14,207 nucleotides of DNA, from contig JBOHDE010000090.1 of assembly GCA_050699035.1 (NCBI GenBank), positions 1 to 14,207 of the forward strand, written 5' to 3'. Under the pieces are notes generated by a model. That model searched no databases. It was not told where the DNA came from and saw only the letters and a program-made list of their open reading frames with translations. How positions within the stretch are numbered: the first letter of the stretch is position 1; each line of letters opens with the position of its first letter. Positions 1 through 8,924 of this stretch are shown here, in pieces. The position numbers and the translations under genes were made by a program. Source of the DNA: WHTB01 sp050699035. Lineage in GTDB: Bacteria > Actinomycetota > Actinomycetes > Propionibacteriales > Nocardioidaceae.

Positions 1-1923
<1,923 letters not shown>

Positions 1924-1935
1924 TGTGATGTCCCG

Positions 1936-3446
1936 ATGAGCGAGCAAGGCACCAGACCCCGTGAGGTCGTCACCGCGTCGGTGATGACCATCGTGGGGTC
2001 GGTCCTCGCGCTCGCGACCATCTTCAGCGAGGGTCCACGGCTGCGGTCGGCCGGCATGCGGCGGGAGGTCGAGGACCTGGTCAAGGACGCGCCGTTCGGC
2101 TCGGTCGACCTGTCCGTCGAGCAGATCATCAACACGCTGCACGGTGCGATGCTCGCGCTGGCCGCGGCCTGCGTCGCCGCGATCGTGCTAGCCGTGTACG
2201 TGATGCGCGGGCACCGGCCGTCGCGGGTGGCGCTGACCGTGCTCGGTCTGACCGTGGCCTGCCTGAGTGTCCTGGCGGGGGTCGCCGGGGTGATCATGGG
2301 CGTGTTCATCGCCTATTCCGTCTCCCTGTTGTGGAAGCCCGAGTCGCGGGCATGGTTCAAGGAGGACTCGATGTCCGACGACAAGCCGTCCGGCAGCACC
2401 CCCGACGAGCCCGACCGCGGGTCTCCCCCTCGATCGGAGCCGCCGGCCGCGGAGCCGGGTGGCGAGTCACCGTCGTCCGACTCGCCCGCTGCACCGGCGG
2501 CGCAGCCGCGGCCCTACACCGGGTACGGCCGACCGGCCGGCGAGTCAGGCCAGGACCAGCTCCCGTCGCCGGACCAGCCCCCGACGCCGGACCAGCCCCC
2601 GTCGTCGGACCAGCCGCCGGACCAGCCCGCGCAGCAGCAGCCGTGGGCTCCGCCGCAAGGTCCGCCATACGGGCAGCCCGGGTACGGTCAGCAGCCCCCC
2701 AACCAACCATCGGGCGGTCCGCCGCAGCCGGGCTACGGCCAGCCGTACCCGCCGCAGGGCAACCAGCCGTACGGGCAGCAGCCGCCGTACGGGCAGCAGN
2801 NNNNNNNNNNNNNNNNNNNNNNNNNNNNNNNNNNNNNNNNNNNNNNNNNNNNNNNNNNNNNNNNNNNNNNNNNNNNNNNNNNNNNNNNNNNNNNNNNNNG
2901 CCGTACGGGCAGCAGCCGCCGTACGGGCAGCAGTACGGCCAGCAGCCGTACTACGGCGCCCCCCAGCCGTACCCCTCCTCTCCCGACGCCCGTCCCGGTG
3001 CGTTGATCGGCGCCCTGGTGATGACCTGGATCGGCAGCGGTCTGCTGCTCCTGATCGGCGTGGTGCTGCTGGCCTTCGCCACCAACAAGGACGTCATCGA
3101 CGGATTCGCCGAGGCGCTGGACGACCCGACGTTCAGCACCGCCGACCTCACGGTCGTGCTGCGGGCGGTCGGCGGCTTCTTCCTGGTCTGGGCGGTGCTG
3201 ATCCTGGTCGCCTCGATCTTCGCGTGGCGACGCGCCAACTGGGCCCGCATCATGCTGACCGTCCTTGGCGGGCTGTACCTCGTCATCGGCCTGGTGACGC
3301 TGGTGCTCGGCGAGGTGCAAGGCATCTTCGGCATCGTGTGGGTGGCCGCGGTGGTCGTGCTGCTCTGGTTGCCGCCGGTGCGTGACTGGTTTGCCGCCAA
3401 GCGGCTGCCGGGCGGTTACTCGCCGCCGGCCAACCGGCCCTGGTGA
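1936..3446 (+). CDS. Membrane protein with two related 4-TM domains and a P/Q/G/Y-rich linker; interrupted by assembly gap
   Basis: Function not recognised. Starts at ATG 1936, the first start in frame after clpB, with no clear Shine-Dalgarno. Domain 1 (residues about 10-143) has hydrophobic segments at about 11-30, 69-90, 98-112 and 113-133 and ends LLWKPESRAWF. A disordered linker follows, with PDQPP-type repeats and then PYGQQ repeats. After the gap, domain 2 (about 2985-3400) has the same pattern: GSGLLLLIGVVLLAF, a helical loop with TADLTV, AVLILVASIFAW, WARIMLTVLGG, and an end LLWLPPVRDWF. Shared landmarks (M-T-x-I-G-S, x-D-L-(S/T)-V, L-T-V-L-G, LLW-x-P-x-x-R-x-W-F) indicate an internal duplication. 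The two sides of the gap are in different frames only because the N run has an arbitrary length; the true gap must be 2 modulo 3. An internal ATG at 2371 with a strong ribosome site could start a shorter product. Confidence 0.8.
2359..2373 (+). promoter_or_regulatory. Strong ribosome binding site and internal in-frame ATG
   Basis: AAGGAGGA at 2359-2366 lies a few bases ahead of ATG 2371, optimal for initiation and the best Shine-Dalgarno seen in this part of the window. The ATG is codon 146 of the 1936 reading frame, exactly at the boundary between domain 1 and the disordered linker. It may produce a second protein with only linker plus domain 2, or be the relic of a once separate gene. Confidence 0.5.
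2552..2628 (+). repeat. Imperfect ~18-bp tandem repeats encoding PDQPP units
   Basis: About four imperfect copies of a unit around CCGGACCAGCCCCCG encode successive (S/T)PDQPP-like blocks in the linker of the membrane protein. They are followed by Gln/Pro/Gly/Tyr repeats. Such tracts are prone to length change and to assembly collapse. Confidence 0.75.
2756..2947 (+). repeat. PYGQQ-coding repeat containing a 100-N assembly gap
   Basis: Units such as CCGTACGGGCAGCAG (PYGQQ) occur on both sides of the N run at 2800-2899. The run is exactly 100 Ns, the usual placeholder for a gap of unknown size. The assembly probably broke inside this tandem repeat, so the copy number is unknown. Confidence 0.85.
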
Positions 3447-3447
3447 C

Positions 3448-3491
3448 TTGTCAGGCAGAACGTGCGGTGGGGCGCACGAACTGTCTGACAA
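3448..3491. terminator. Long hairpin between convergent genes, likely bidirectional terminator
   Basis: Arms 3448-3466 and 3473-3491 form a 19-position stem around a 6-nt loop: 16 Watson-Crick pairs, one G-T pair and two adjacent A-A mismatches. It begins one base after the membrane-protein stop and ends 3 nt before the aminotransferase stop on the opposite strand, the expected place for a shared terminator. There is no T-run, which is normal in high-GC actinobacteria. Confidence 0.75.
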
Positions 3492-3494
3492 CTG

Positions 3495-4661
3495 TTAAGG
3501 GCGGAGGCCCCGGGTGAGCCGGTCGATTGCCTCGTCGAGTACGTCGTCGCGCTTGCAGAAGGCCCAGCGGACCAGCGGCCGCCCGGTCTCGACGTCGTCG
3601 TAGAAAACCTGGTGCGGCACGGCCACCACACCGCACCGCGCGGGTAGCGACAGGCAGAACTCCACGCCGTCGGTGCCGCCGACGGGCCTGATGTCGGTCG
3701 TCACGAAGTAGGTGCCCTGCGGCACGAAGACCTCGAACCCGACCGACGCGAGCCCGTCGCACAGCCGGTCCCGCTTGGCCTGCAGCGTCGCCCGGAGTGC
3801 GGTGAAGTAGTCGTCGCCCAGCCCGAGGCCGTACGCGATGGCGGGCTGCAGCGGCGCCCCCGACGTGAACGTCATGAACTGCTTGGCCGTGTTGACGGCA
3901 CCCACCAGGTCGGGGCTCGCGCAGACCCAGCCGACCTTCCATCCCGTGAGCGAGAACGTCTTGCCGGCGCTGGAGATCGTGATCGTCCGGTCGCGCATCC
4001 CGTCGTACGTCGCGAGCGGGCGGTGCACCGTCTCGTCGAACGCGAGGTGCTCGTAGACCTCGTCGGTCACGACCAGCAGGTCATGCTCGACGGCGACCGC
4101 GGCGACCGCGGACAGCTCGTCGTCGGTGAGTACGGTGCCGGTCGGGTTGTGCGGGGAGTTGACCAGCAGCAGCTTGGTCCGGGAAGTGACGGCGGCACGC
4201 AGCGCGTCGAGGTCGAGCCGGAAGTCGGGGGGCCGCAGGGTGACGGGTCGTCGTACCCCGCCCGCCATCGCGATGGCCGCGACATAGGAGTCGTAGTACG
4301 GCTCGAGGACGACCACCTCGTCGCCGGGGTCGACCAGGGCGAGCAGCGTCGCGGTGATCGCCTCGGTCGCGCCGGCCGTGACCAGGACCTCCGTGTCGGG
4401 GTCGAAGCTGAGGCCGTAGAAACGCTGCTGGTGTGCGGAGACCGCCTGTCGCAGCTCGGGCACGCCGATGCCCGGCGCGTACTGGTTGCGACCGTCCCGG
4501 ATCGCCGCGATGGCGACGTCGCGGATCTCGATCGGGCCGTCGGTGTCCGGGAACCCCTGGCCGAGGTTGACCGCGCCGGTGCGCACCGCCAAGGCCGACA
4601 TCTCGGCGAAGATCGTCGTGCCGAGGCCCTGCAATCGCTCACTCAGCTGCCGGTCGCCCAT
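3495..4661 (-). CDS. PLP-dependent class I/II aminotransferase
   Basis: Fold-type I aminotransferase of 388 residues. Landmarks from ATG 4661: N-terminal NLGQGFPDTDGP, NSPHNPTG (Asn172 region, contacts PLP), TDEVYEHL (Asp200, pairs with the pyridine nitrogen), SSAGKTFSLTGWKVGW (Lys234, Schiff-base lysine) and C-terminal LVRWAFCK with the substrate carboxylate arginine. The pattern resembles the kynurenine/methionine aminotransferase group (YbdL-like) and actinobacterial proteins annotated as N-succinyldiaminopimelate aminotransferase (DapC); substrate cannot be settled from sequence. A GTG at 4685 would add 8 residues, but ATG 4661 is preferred because TAGGGT lies 7 nt upstream, a leaderless promoter arrangement. 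It faces the membrane-protein gene tail to tail and follows the Eis-like gene on the same strand after a 160-nt gap with its own hairpin, so it is probably transcribed separately. Confidence 0.9.
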   Translation of the reverse strand: MGDRQLSERLQGLGTTIFAEMSALAVRTGAVNLGQGFPDTDGPIEIRDVAIAAIRDGRNQYAPGIGVPELRQAVSAHQQRFYGLSFDPDTEVLVTAGATEAITATLLALVDPGDEVVVLEPYYDSYVAAIAMAGGVRRPVTLRPPDFRLDLDALRAAVTSRTKLLLVNSPHNPTGTVLTDDELSAVAAVAVEHDLLVVTDEVYEHLAFDETVHRPLATYDGMRDRTITISSAGKTFSLTGWKVGWVCASPDLVGAVNTAKQFMTFTSGAPLQPAIAYGLGLGDDYFTALRATLQAKRDRLCDGLASVGFEVFVPQGTYFVTTDIRPVGGTDGVEFCLSLPARCGVVAVPHQVFYDDVETGRPLVRWAFCKRDDVLDEAIDRLTRGLRP

Positions 4662-4668
4662 GGCGTGC

Positions 4669-4674
4669 ACCCTA
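4669..4674 (-). promoter_or_regulatory. Putative -10 box of a leaderless promoter (aminotransferase)
   Basis: On the minus strand TAGGGT is followed by 7 nt and then ATG 4661. This fits the actinobacterial TANNNT box that places transcription start at the start codon. No convincing -35 is visible. Confidence 0.5.
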
Positions 4675-4750
4675 CGCACGGCCACCGCGCCGCCCGGCCG
4701 GGGTGCCCCCGAGAACGAGGCGGGTTGGTCGAGGCCGGCGCCGGACGCGG

Positions 4751-4798
4751 GGCAACTGAGACCTATGTACGCCAGGACGTCGGTAGCTCTCAGTTGCC
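4751..4798 (-). terminator. Inverted repeat downstream of the Eis-like gene
   Basis: GGCAACTGAGA (4751-4761) and TCTCAGTTGCC (4788-4798) are perfect 11-bp inverted repeats. The arms extend to 15 positions (4751-4765, 4784-4798) with one mismatch, enclosing 18 nt. The hairpin lies 24 nt past the stop of the minus-strand acetyltransferase gene and well ahead of the aminotransferase start, so it probably terminates the former. A protein-binding palindrome is possible. Confidence 0.5.
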
Positions 4799-4821
4799 TC
4801 GGGTCGGCGAGGAGGCAGCCG

Positions 4822-6066
4822 TCAGAAGACGAACGGCGTCCACGGGGCCGGCTCGTGGCGGCAGGCGGTGCTGAGTGCCGTGACCGCGCCGGCCCGGTGC
4901 TCGGTCACCAGCCCGGCCCCGGCCAGCGCGACCAGTGACGTACCCCCGAGGTAGACCGCGCCTAGCTCACGCACGTCGAGGCTCAGGTCGGCGGTCGCGT
5001 CGCTCCGCTCGCAGTGCGCGCCGGCCGGGTCGGCCTTGAGTCGCCAGCTCCCGGAGTTCCAGTCACAGAAGGGATCGCGTACGTCGATGACGACGTCGAC
5101 CGGGGTCGCGTAGCGGCGCGCGGACAGGGCGGCGCCGACGTCGACGATGCGGACATAGAGTCCGTCGCCCCACTCCGGGGCGGCCCGCCGGGGGTCGACC
5201 AGCAGGTCGAGGAGGGGGTCGTCGGCGGCCCGGTTGTAGGCCCTCGTGGTGACGGTCAGGTCGAGATTGAGGAGGTACTCCCACGCCTTCGCCGTCGCGG
5301 CGGCGTCGACGGCATGCAGCTCGCGGACGGTCGCCATGCCGGTCGCGCCGGTGCGTTCCCAGGTCGACTTGGTGGAGTACCGGGCATAGCCGCGCAGCGC
5401 CCCGACCGCGTCCTCGACCAGCAGCGTGCGCAGCGGGGAACCGCCTTCGCGACGGCTCTCCGGGAACAGGACCCGCGCCCGCACCCACTTCTCGTTCGGC
5501 AGATCGGGTACGCCGGGACGGCGGGACCGCTCGTGCTCGTAGATGGTGTGCGCGGCCGCCAGCGAGTCCGACGGCTCCACCAGCCGGACGTGCAGGTCGG
5601 CCGTGCCGGGCACCGGGCGCAGCTGGTTGTACGCCCGGGGCACCGCGAACGACAGCGTGCTGGTCGCCCGCCCGTACCCGAACCGGCCGTAGATCGAGGA
5701 CTCCGACGCCCACAGCGCCGCGATCGGCTCACGACCGGCCGCCTGGATGTCGTCGAGCTGGCGACGCATCAGCCGGGTGAGGATGCCGCGCCGGCGGTGC
5801 GTCGGCAGCACCGCGACCCAGGTGACACCCGCCGTCGGCACCGGCTGACCGCCCGGCACCGACAGCTGGAACGAGTAGGCCGCCGCACTCGCCACCGGCC
5901 GGTCGTCGTCGATCACGGCGAGGGTCCGGTCGAACTCGAGCAGCTCGCGCTCCTGCTCCTGCAGCTCCTCGGCGTCGGGCTCACCGCCGAACCCGTGCTC
6001 GATCACGCGGGCGAAGGAGGCGTACTCCTCAAGGCTGACGGGGCGGATCGGGAGCTCTGAGGTCAT
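4822..6066 (-). CDS. Eis-family GNAT N-acetyltransferase
   Basis: 414-residue acetyl-CoA-dependent N-acetyltransferase of the Eis (enhanced intracellular survival) family; Mycobacterium tuberculosis Eis is ~400 residues and acetylates aminoglycosides and other amines at several positions. The acetyl-CoA loop is VAVLPTHRRRGILTRLM (84-100), followed by ALWASESSIYGRFGYG. Tyr126 falls at the same number as the general acid Tyr126 of M. tuberculosis Eis, and the protein ends in Phe, whose terminal carboxylate is the proposed base in that enzyme. The C-terminal third has the SCP2-like lipid-carrier-type domain expected of the family. Start ATG 6066 is chosen over GTG 6072 because AGGAAG lies 5 nt upstream of the ATG but abuts the GTG. 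Its 5' end faces the sortase gene across 114 nt, so that gap should hold two divergent promoters; none is obvious. The natural substrate is unknown. Confidence 0.9.
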   Translation of the reverse strand: MTSELPIRPVSLEEYASFARVIEHGFGGEPDAEELQEQERELLEFDRTLAVIDDDRPVASAAAYSFQLSVPGGQPVPTAGVTWVAVLPTHRRRGILTRLMRRQLDDIQAAGREPIAALWASESSIYGRFGYGRATSTLSFAVPRAYNQLRPVPGTADLHVRLVEPSDSLAAAHTIYEHERSRRPGVPDLPNEKWVRARVLFPESRREGGSPLRTLLVEDAVGALRGYARYSTKSTWERTGATGMATVRELHAVDAAATAKAWEYLLNLDLTVTTRAYNRAADDPLLDLLVDPRRAAPEWGDGLYVRIVDVGAALSARRYATPVDVVIDVRDPFCDWNSGSWRLKADPAGAHCERSDATADLSLDVRELGAVYLGGTSLVALAGAGLVTEHRAGAVTALSTACRHEPAPWTPFVF

Positions 6067-6180
6067 ACCCACTTCCTAGCAGCGCGGTGAGGTCGCAGCC
6101 ACCGCTTTTCGCAGGTCCTGATCCGGGGTCGTGACCGAGGCGCGAGCGGCCGGTGTCGCCGGTGAACCTGCTGACGCACA

Positions 6181-6891
6181 ATGAACCCCGTGACCACGCA
6201 GACCGTGAGCCCCGGGGCCACGCCGCCACCGCCACCCGCCCGCCGCCGCAAGCCGCTGCTGCTGGCCGGGCTGGTGCTCGTGCTGGCCGGGGTCGGCCTG
6301 CTCGGGTACGTCGCGTGGGAGTATTGGGGGACCAACATCGTCTCCAAGAACAAGCAGCAGGACATCACTAACGACCTGCTGAACTCGTGGGACGACCCCG
6401 CGGTCGGTGACCTGCTCGGGCCGTCCGAGGGCAGCGACCTCGGCGACGCGCTCGCGCTGGTGAAGATCCCGCGCTTCGGTGACACGTACGTCGTGCCGGT
6501 GATCGAGGGCGTCCGACCTGAGGACCTCGCGCAGGGGCTCGGGCACTACCCGGGTACGGCCCTGCCGGGGCAGGTCGGCAACTTCGCGATCGCCGGTCAC
6601 CGGGTCACCCACGGCGAGCCGTTCCGCGACCTGCCGAAGATGCGCGAGGGCGACGAGGTCGTCGTCGAGACGGCGGACGCCGTCTACACCTACGAGATGG
6701 ACACCGACCCCAACGACCTGGTCGTGCAGCCCGACGACACCTGGGTGATCGACCCGGTGCCCGGTGAGCCGAGGGACACCAAGCCGGACCAGGCCCGCAT
6801 CACGCTGACCACCTGTGCCGAGCTGTTCCACACCTCCGACCGGCTGGTCTCGTTCGGCCACCTGGTCGACACCGAGCGCAAACGTGGGTGA
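6181..6891 (+). CDS. Class E-like sortase, membrane-anchored
   Basis: 236-residue cysteine transpeptidase that would cleave a sorting signal (LAXTG-type for class E) and attach exported proteins to the cell envelope. A short Pro-rich cytoplasmic tail and the basic stretch RRRK precede one transmembrane helix (about 25-47), which anchors the catalytic domain outside. The catalytic triad is visible: His140 in IAGHRVTHGEPF, Cys212 in TLTTC, and Arg221 in HTSDRLVSFG. No pilin or LPXTG/LAXTG substrate is encoded in the window, so it is probably a housekeeping sortase acting on distant substrates. The start is uncertain: ATG 6181 or GTG 6190; neither has a good ribosome site. The gene is followed closely by pyrE. 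Confidence 0.9.
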   Translation: MNPVTTQTVSPGATPPPPPARRRKPLLLAGLVLVLAGVGLLGYVAWEYWGTNIVSKNKQQDITNDLLNSWDDPAVGDLLGPSEGSDLGDALALVKIPRFGDTYVVPVIEGVRPEDLAQGLGHYPGTALPGQVGNFAIAGHRVTHGEPFRDLPKMREGDEVVVETADAVYTYEMDTDPNDLVVQPDDTWVIDPVPGEPRDTKPDQARITLTTCAELFHTSDRLVSFGHLVDTERKRG

Positions 6892-6901
6892 GCGGAGTCA
6901 G

Positions 6902-6907
6902 TAGAGT
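6902..6907 (+). promoter_or_regulatory. Putative -10 box of a leaderless promoter (pyrE)
   Basis: TAGAGT followed by 7 nt and then ATG 6915. The spacing fits a leaderless actinobacterial promoter, and no Shine-Dalgarno precedes the ATG. It would give pyrE transcription independent of the sortase gene. Confidence 0.45.
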
Positions 6908-6914
6908 CCGCGCC

Positions 6915-7454
6915 ATGAGCGACCGCGACGCACTCGTGCGGCAGATCCTCGACAAGGCTGTCGTGCACGGTGCGGTGACCCTGTCGTCGGGCCGTGAGGC
7001 GGACTTCTACATCGACCTGCGGCGGATCAGCCTCGACGCCGAGGCCGCGCCGCTGGTCGGTCGGGTGATGCGCGAGGTGACCGCCGACCTCGATTTCGAC
7101 GCGGTCGGCGGCCTCACGTTGGGTGCCGACCCGGTCGCGACGGCGATGCTGCACGCCGCGGCGGCAGCGGGCGACCGGCTCGACGCGTTCGTCGTCCGGA
7201 AGTCCGAGAAGGCACACGGGCTGCAGCGCCGGGTCGAAGGTCCGGACGTCGCCGGGCGCCGGGTGCTCGCAGTGGAGGACACGTCCACGACCGGGGGTTC
7301 GGTGCTGACCGCCGTCCAGGCGCTTCGTGACGCCGGCGCCGAGGTGGTCGCGGTGGCGGTCATCATCGACCGCGACACCGGTGCCCGCGAGAAGGTCGAG
7401 GCCGAAGGGCTGGAGTACCGCTGCGCGTTCGGTTCGGCGGACCTCGGGCTGTGA
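6915..7454 (+). CDS. pyrE: Orotate phosphoribosyltransferase
   Basis: Cytosolic enzyme of de novo pyrimidine synthesis that joins orotate to PRPP to make orotidine 5'-phosphate. At 179 residues it has normal length for the actinobacterial form. FYIDLR (31-36) helps bind orotate, RKSEKAHG (95-102) is the flexible catalytic loop with conserved Lys and His, and VLAVEDTSTTGGS (117-129) is the PRPP-binding loop. ATG 6915 is preferred over the in-frame GTG 6888, which overlaps the sortase stop, because MSDRDALVRQIL is a natural N-terminus and a TAGAGT box sits just upstream. Its TGA overlaps the GTG start of the DedA gene (GTGA), implying translational coupling. Confidence 0.95.
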   Translation: MSDRDALVRQILDKAVVHGAVTLSSGREADFYIDLRRISLDAEAAPLVGRVMREVTADLDFDAVGGLTLGADPVATAMLHAAAAAGDRLDAFVVRKSEKAHGLQRRVEGPDVAGRRVLAVEDTSTTGGSVLTAVQALRDAGAEVVAVAVIIDRDTGAREKVEAEGLEYRCAFGSADLGL

Positions 7455-8113
7455 GCGGGCTGCTGGCGCTCGCCACCACCTCGGACCCCGACGACCTCGA
7501 CGGCGTTGCCGGCTGGGCGGTCGACCTGATGGACCGACTCGGCGCCCCCGGGGCCGGGGTGGCGATCGCGCTGGAGAACCTGTTCCCGCCGTTGCCGAGC
7601 GAGCTGATCCTCCCGGTCGCCGGCTTCTCCGCCAGCCGTGGTGACCTGTCCCTCGTCGGCGCCATCGTCTGGACCACGATCGGCTCGCTGGTGGGTGCGC
7701 TGGTGCTGTACGGCCTCGGCGCCGCGCTCGGCCGCGACCGGATGCGGGCGATCGCCGTCCGCGTCCCGCTGGTCAAGGTGTCCGACGTCGACCGTTCGGA
7801 GCAGTGGTTCCAGCGGTTCGGCCCGCAGGCGGTGTTCTTCGGCCGGATGATCCCGATCTTCCGCAGCTTCATCTCGATCCCAGCAGGCATCGAGCGGATG
7901 TCGCTGACCCTGTTCGTACTGCTGACCACGATCGGCAGCCTGATCTGGAACACCACCTTCGTCCTCGCCGGGTACGTACTCGGGGAGAACTGGGACCGCG
8001 TCGAGGGCTGGGTGTCACCGGTGCAGAAGGTCGTCATCGTCGCGGTGCTGCTGCTCGTCGCGTACTTCGTCGGCTCCCGGCTGATGCAGCGGTGGCGCGC
8101 CCGCCGGCTGTGA
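7451..8113 (+). CDS. DedA-family (VTT/SNARE-associated domain) membrane protein
   Basis: 220-residue polytopic inner-membrane protein. DedA proteins are linked to envelope integrity, membrane potential and recycling of undecaprenyl phosphate across the membrane. Family signatures are clear: ENLFPPLPSE (42-51, the E-x3-P-x-P-x-E motif in the first re-entrant region) and FFGRMIPIFRSF (129-140) with the two conserved arginines R132 and R138, followed by PAG. Hydrophobic segments lie at about 66-92, 150-175 and 192-207, and the tail RWRARRL is basic and likely cytoplasmic. The GTG start overlaps the pyrE stop. A cell-wall lipid-carrier role would fit with the nearby sortase, but this is inference. 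Confidence 0.92.
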   Translation: MSGLLALATTSDPDDLDGVAGWAVDLMDRLGAPGAGVAIALENLFPPLPSELILPVAGFSASRGDLSLVGAIVWTTIGSLVGALVLYGLGAALGRDRMRAIAVRVPLVKVSDVDRSEQWFQRFGPQAVFFGRMIPIFRSFISIPAGIERMSLTLFVLLTTIGSLIWNTTFVLAGYVLGENWDRVEGWVSPVQKVVIVAVLLLVAYFVGSRLMQRWRARRL

Positions 8114-8119
8114 TCTCGG

Positions 8120-8752
8120 ATGGAGCCGTCGGAGGGGTACGTCGTCGCGGGGCACGAGGTCGGTGTCGGCCCGCACCCGCGCCCGTGGCCGACCGACGAC
8201 CGGCTCGACCCGGAGCTGCTCGAGCACGGCGACCGGCGCAACGTCGGCGACCGTTACCGCTACTGGCGGGTGGACGCGATCGTCGCCGACCTCGACCGTC
8301 GGCGGCATCCCTTCCATGTGGCGATCGAGAACTGGCAGCACGACTTCAACATCGGTTCGATCGTGCGTACGGCGAACGCGTTCCTCGCGGCCGAGGTGCA
8401 CATCGTCGGACGGCGCAGGTGGAACCGGCGCGGCGCGATGGTGACCGACCGCTACCAGCACATCCGGCACCACGAGTCGCTGGACGACCTCGCGGCCTGG
8501 TGCCATGACCACAGCCTGCCGCTGCTCGGCATCGACAACCTGCCGGGCTCGGTGCCGTTGGAGACATATGTGCTGCCGGCTGCCTGCGTGCTGCTGTTCG
8601 GCCAGGAGGGGCCGGGGCTGTCGGCGGCCGCCCACGACGCCTGCGACACGACGCTGTCGATCGCGCAGTTCGGCTCGACCCGCTCGATCAACGCGTCGGC
8701 CGCGGCCGCCATCGCGATGCACGCGTGGGTTCGCGAGCACGCGAGTCCTTAG
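8120..8752 (+). CDS. SpoU/TrmH-family RNA 2'-O-methyltransferase
   Basis: 210-residue SPOUT-class enzyme using S-adenosylmethionine to methylate a ribose 2'-OH in rRNA or tRNA; it should be a dimer with a deep trefoil knot. The three family motifs are present: NIGSIVRTANAF (77-88, with catalytic Arg83), LLFGQEGPGLS (158-168, SAM binding) and STRSINASAAAAIAM (186-200). The region before motif 1 is short and charged, with no L30e-like substrate domain as in RlmB or TsnR, so a tRNA target (TrmH-like) or a small rRNA target is equally possible. Starts 6 nt after the DedA stop, in the same unit as pyrE. The TAG stop at 8750-8752 consists of the first three bases of the palindromic element that follows. 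Confidence 0.9.
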   Translation: MEPSEGYVVAGHEVGVGPHPRPWPTDDRLDPELLEHGDRRNVGDRYRYWRVDAIVADLDRRRHPFHVAIENWQHDFNIGSIVRTANAFLAAEVHIVGRRRWNRRGAMVTDRYQHIRHHESLDDLAAWCHDHSLPLLGIDNLPGSVPLETYVLPAACVLLFGQEGPGLSAAAHDACDTTLSIAQFGSTRSINASAAAAIAMHAWVREHASP

Positions 8753-8914
8753 GGTGCGTCTCCCTACTCCGCTGACCTGCTGCGCGACCCTCGGAGGGCG
8801 CCTCGCGGCGTTGTCGTCGTCGCACGATGCTGCGCATCGCGCCTCCTCCTCCGCCTTGCGATGCATCCCACCGAGCGCCGCTCGCGACGGTCGAGAGCAA
8901 GGAGACGCACCCTA
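8750..8914. mobile_element. 165-bp palindromic element with 14-bp perfect terminal inverted repeats (MITE-like)
   Basis: TAGGGTGCGTCTCC at 8750-8763 and its exact complement GGAGACGCACCCTA at 8901-8914 bound the element. It is an imperfect palindrome over its whole length: CTCGGAGGG (8790-8798) pairs 8 of 9 with CCCACCGAG (8867-8875), and a central hairpin CGATGC-TGC-GCATCG (8825-8839) has its midpoint at 8832, exactly the midpoint of the element. It carries no convincing gene. Both ends include a TA, compatible with TA-target insertion as in IS630/Tc1-type MITEs, though a palindromic TA cannot prove duplication. A very strong terminator is an alternative reading. Confidence 0.7.
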
Positions 8915-8918
8915 GGGT
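8913..8918 (+). promoter_or_regulatory. Putative -10 box of a leaderless promoter (flavoprotein reductase)
   Basis: TAGGGT is followed by exactly 6 nt and ATG 8925. Its first two bases are the last two of the palindromic element. The AGGG could instead be read as a weak Shine-Dalgarno 7 nt before the ATG. Confidence 0.5.
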
Positions 8919-8924
8919 GTCGGC

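Noticed and set aside
2331..3446. A second separate gene starting at 2331 in another frame upstream of the gap
   Set aside because: Before the gap that frame gives an Arg/Ala-rich sequence unlike any protein, whereas frame 1 gives the coherent PYGQQ linker. Only the part after the gap is real, and it joins the 1936 gene.
4662..4685. GTG start of the aminotransferase at 4685
   Set aside because: It would add 8 residues and overlap the TAGGGT box; ATG 4661 gives the better N-terminus.
6888..6914. GTG start of pyrE at 6888 overlapping the sortase stop
   Set aside because: It adds 9 residues not typical of PyrE and overlaps the TAGAGT box; ATG 6915 fits the family start.
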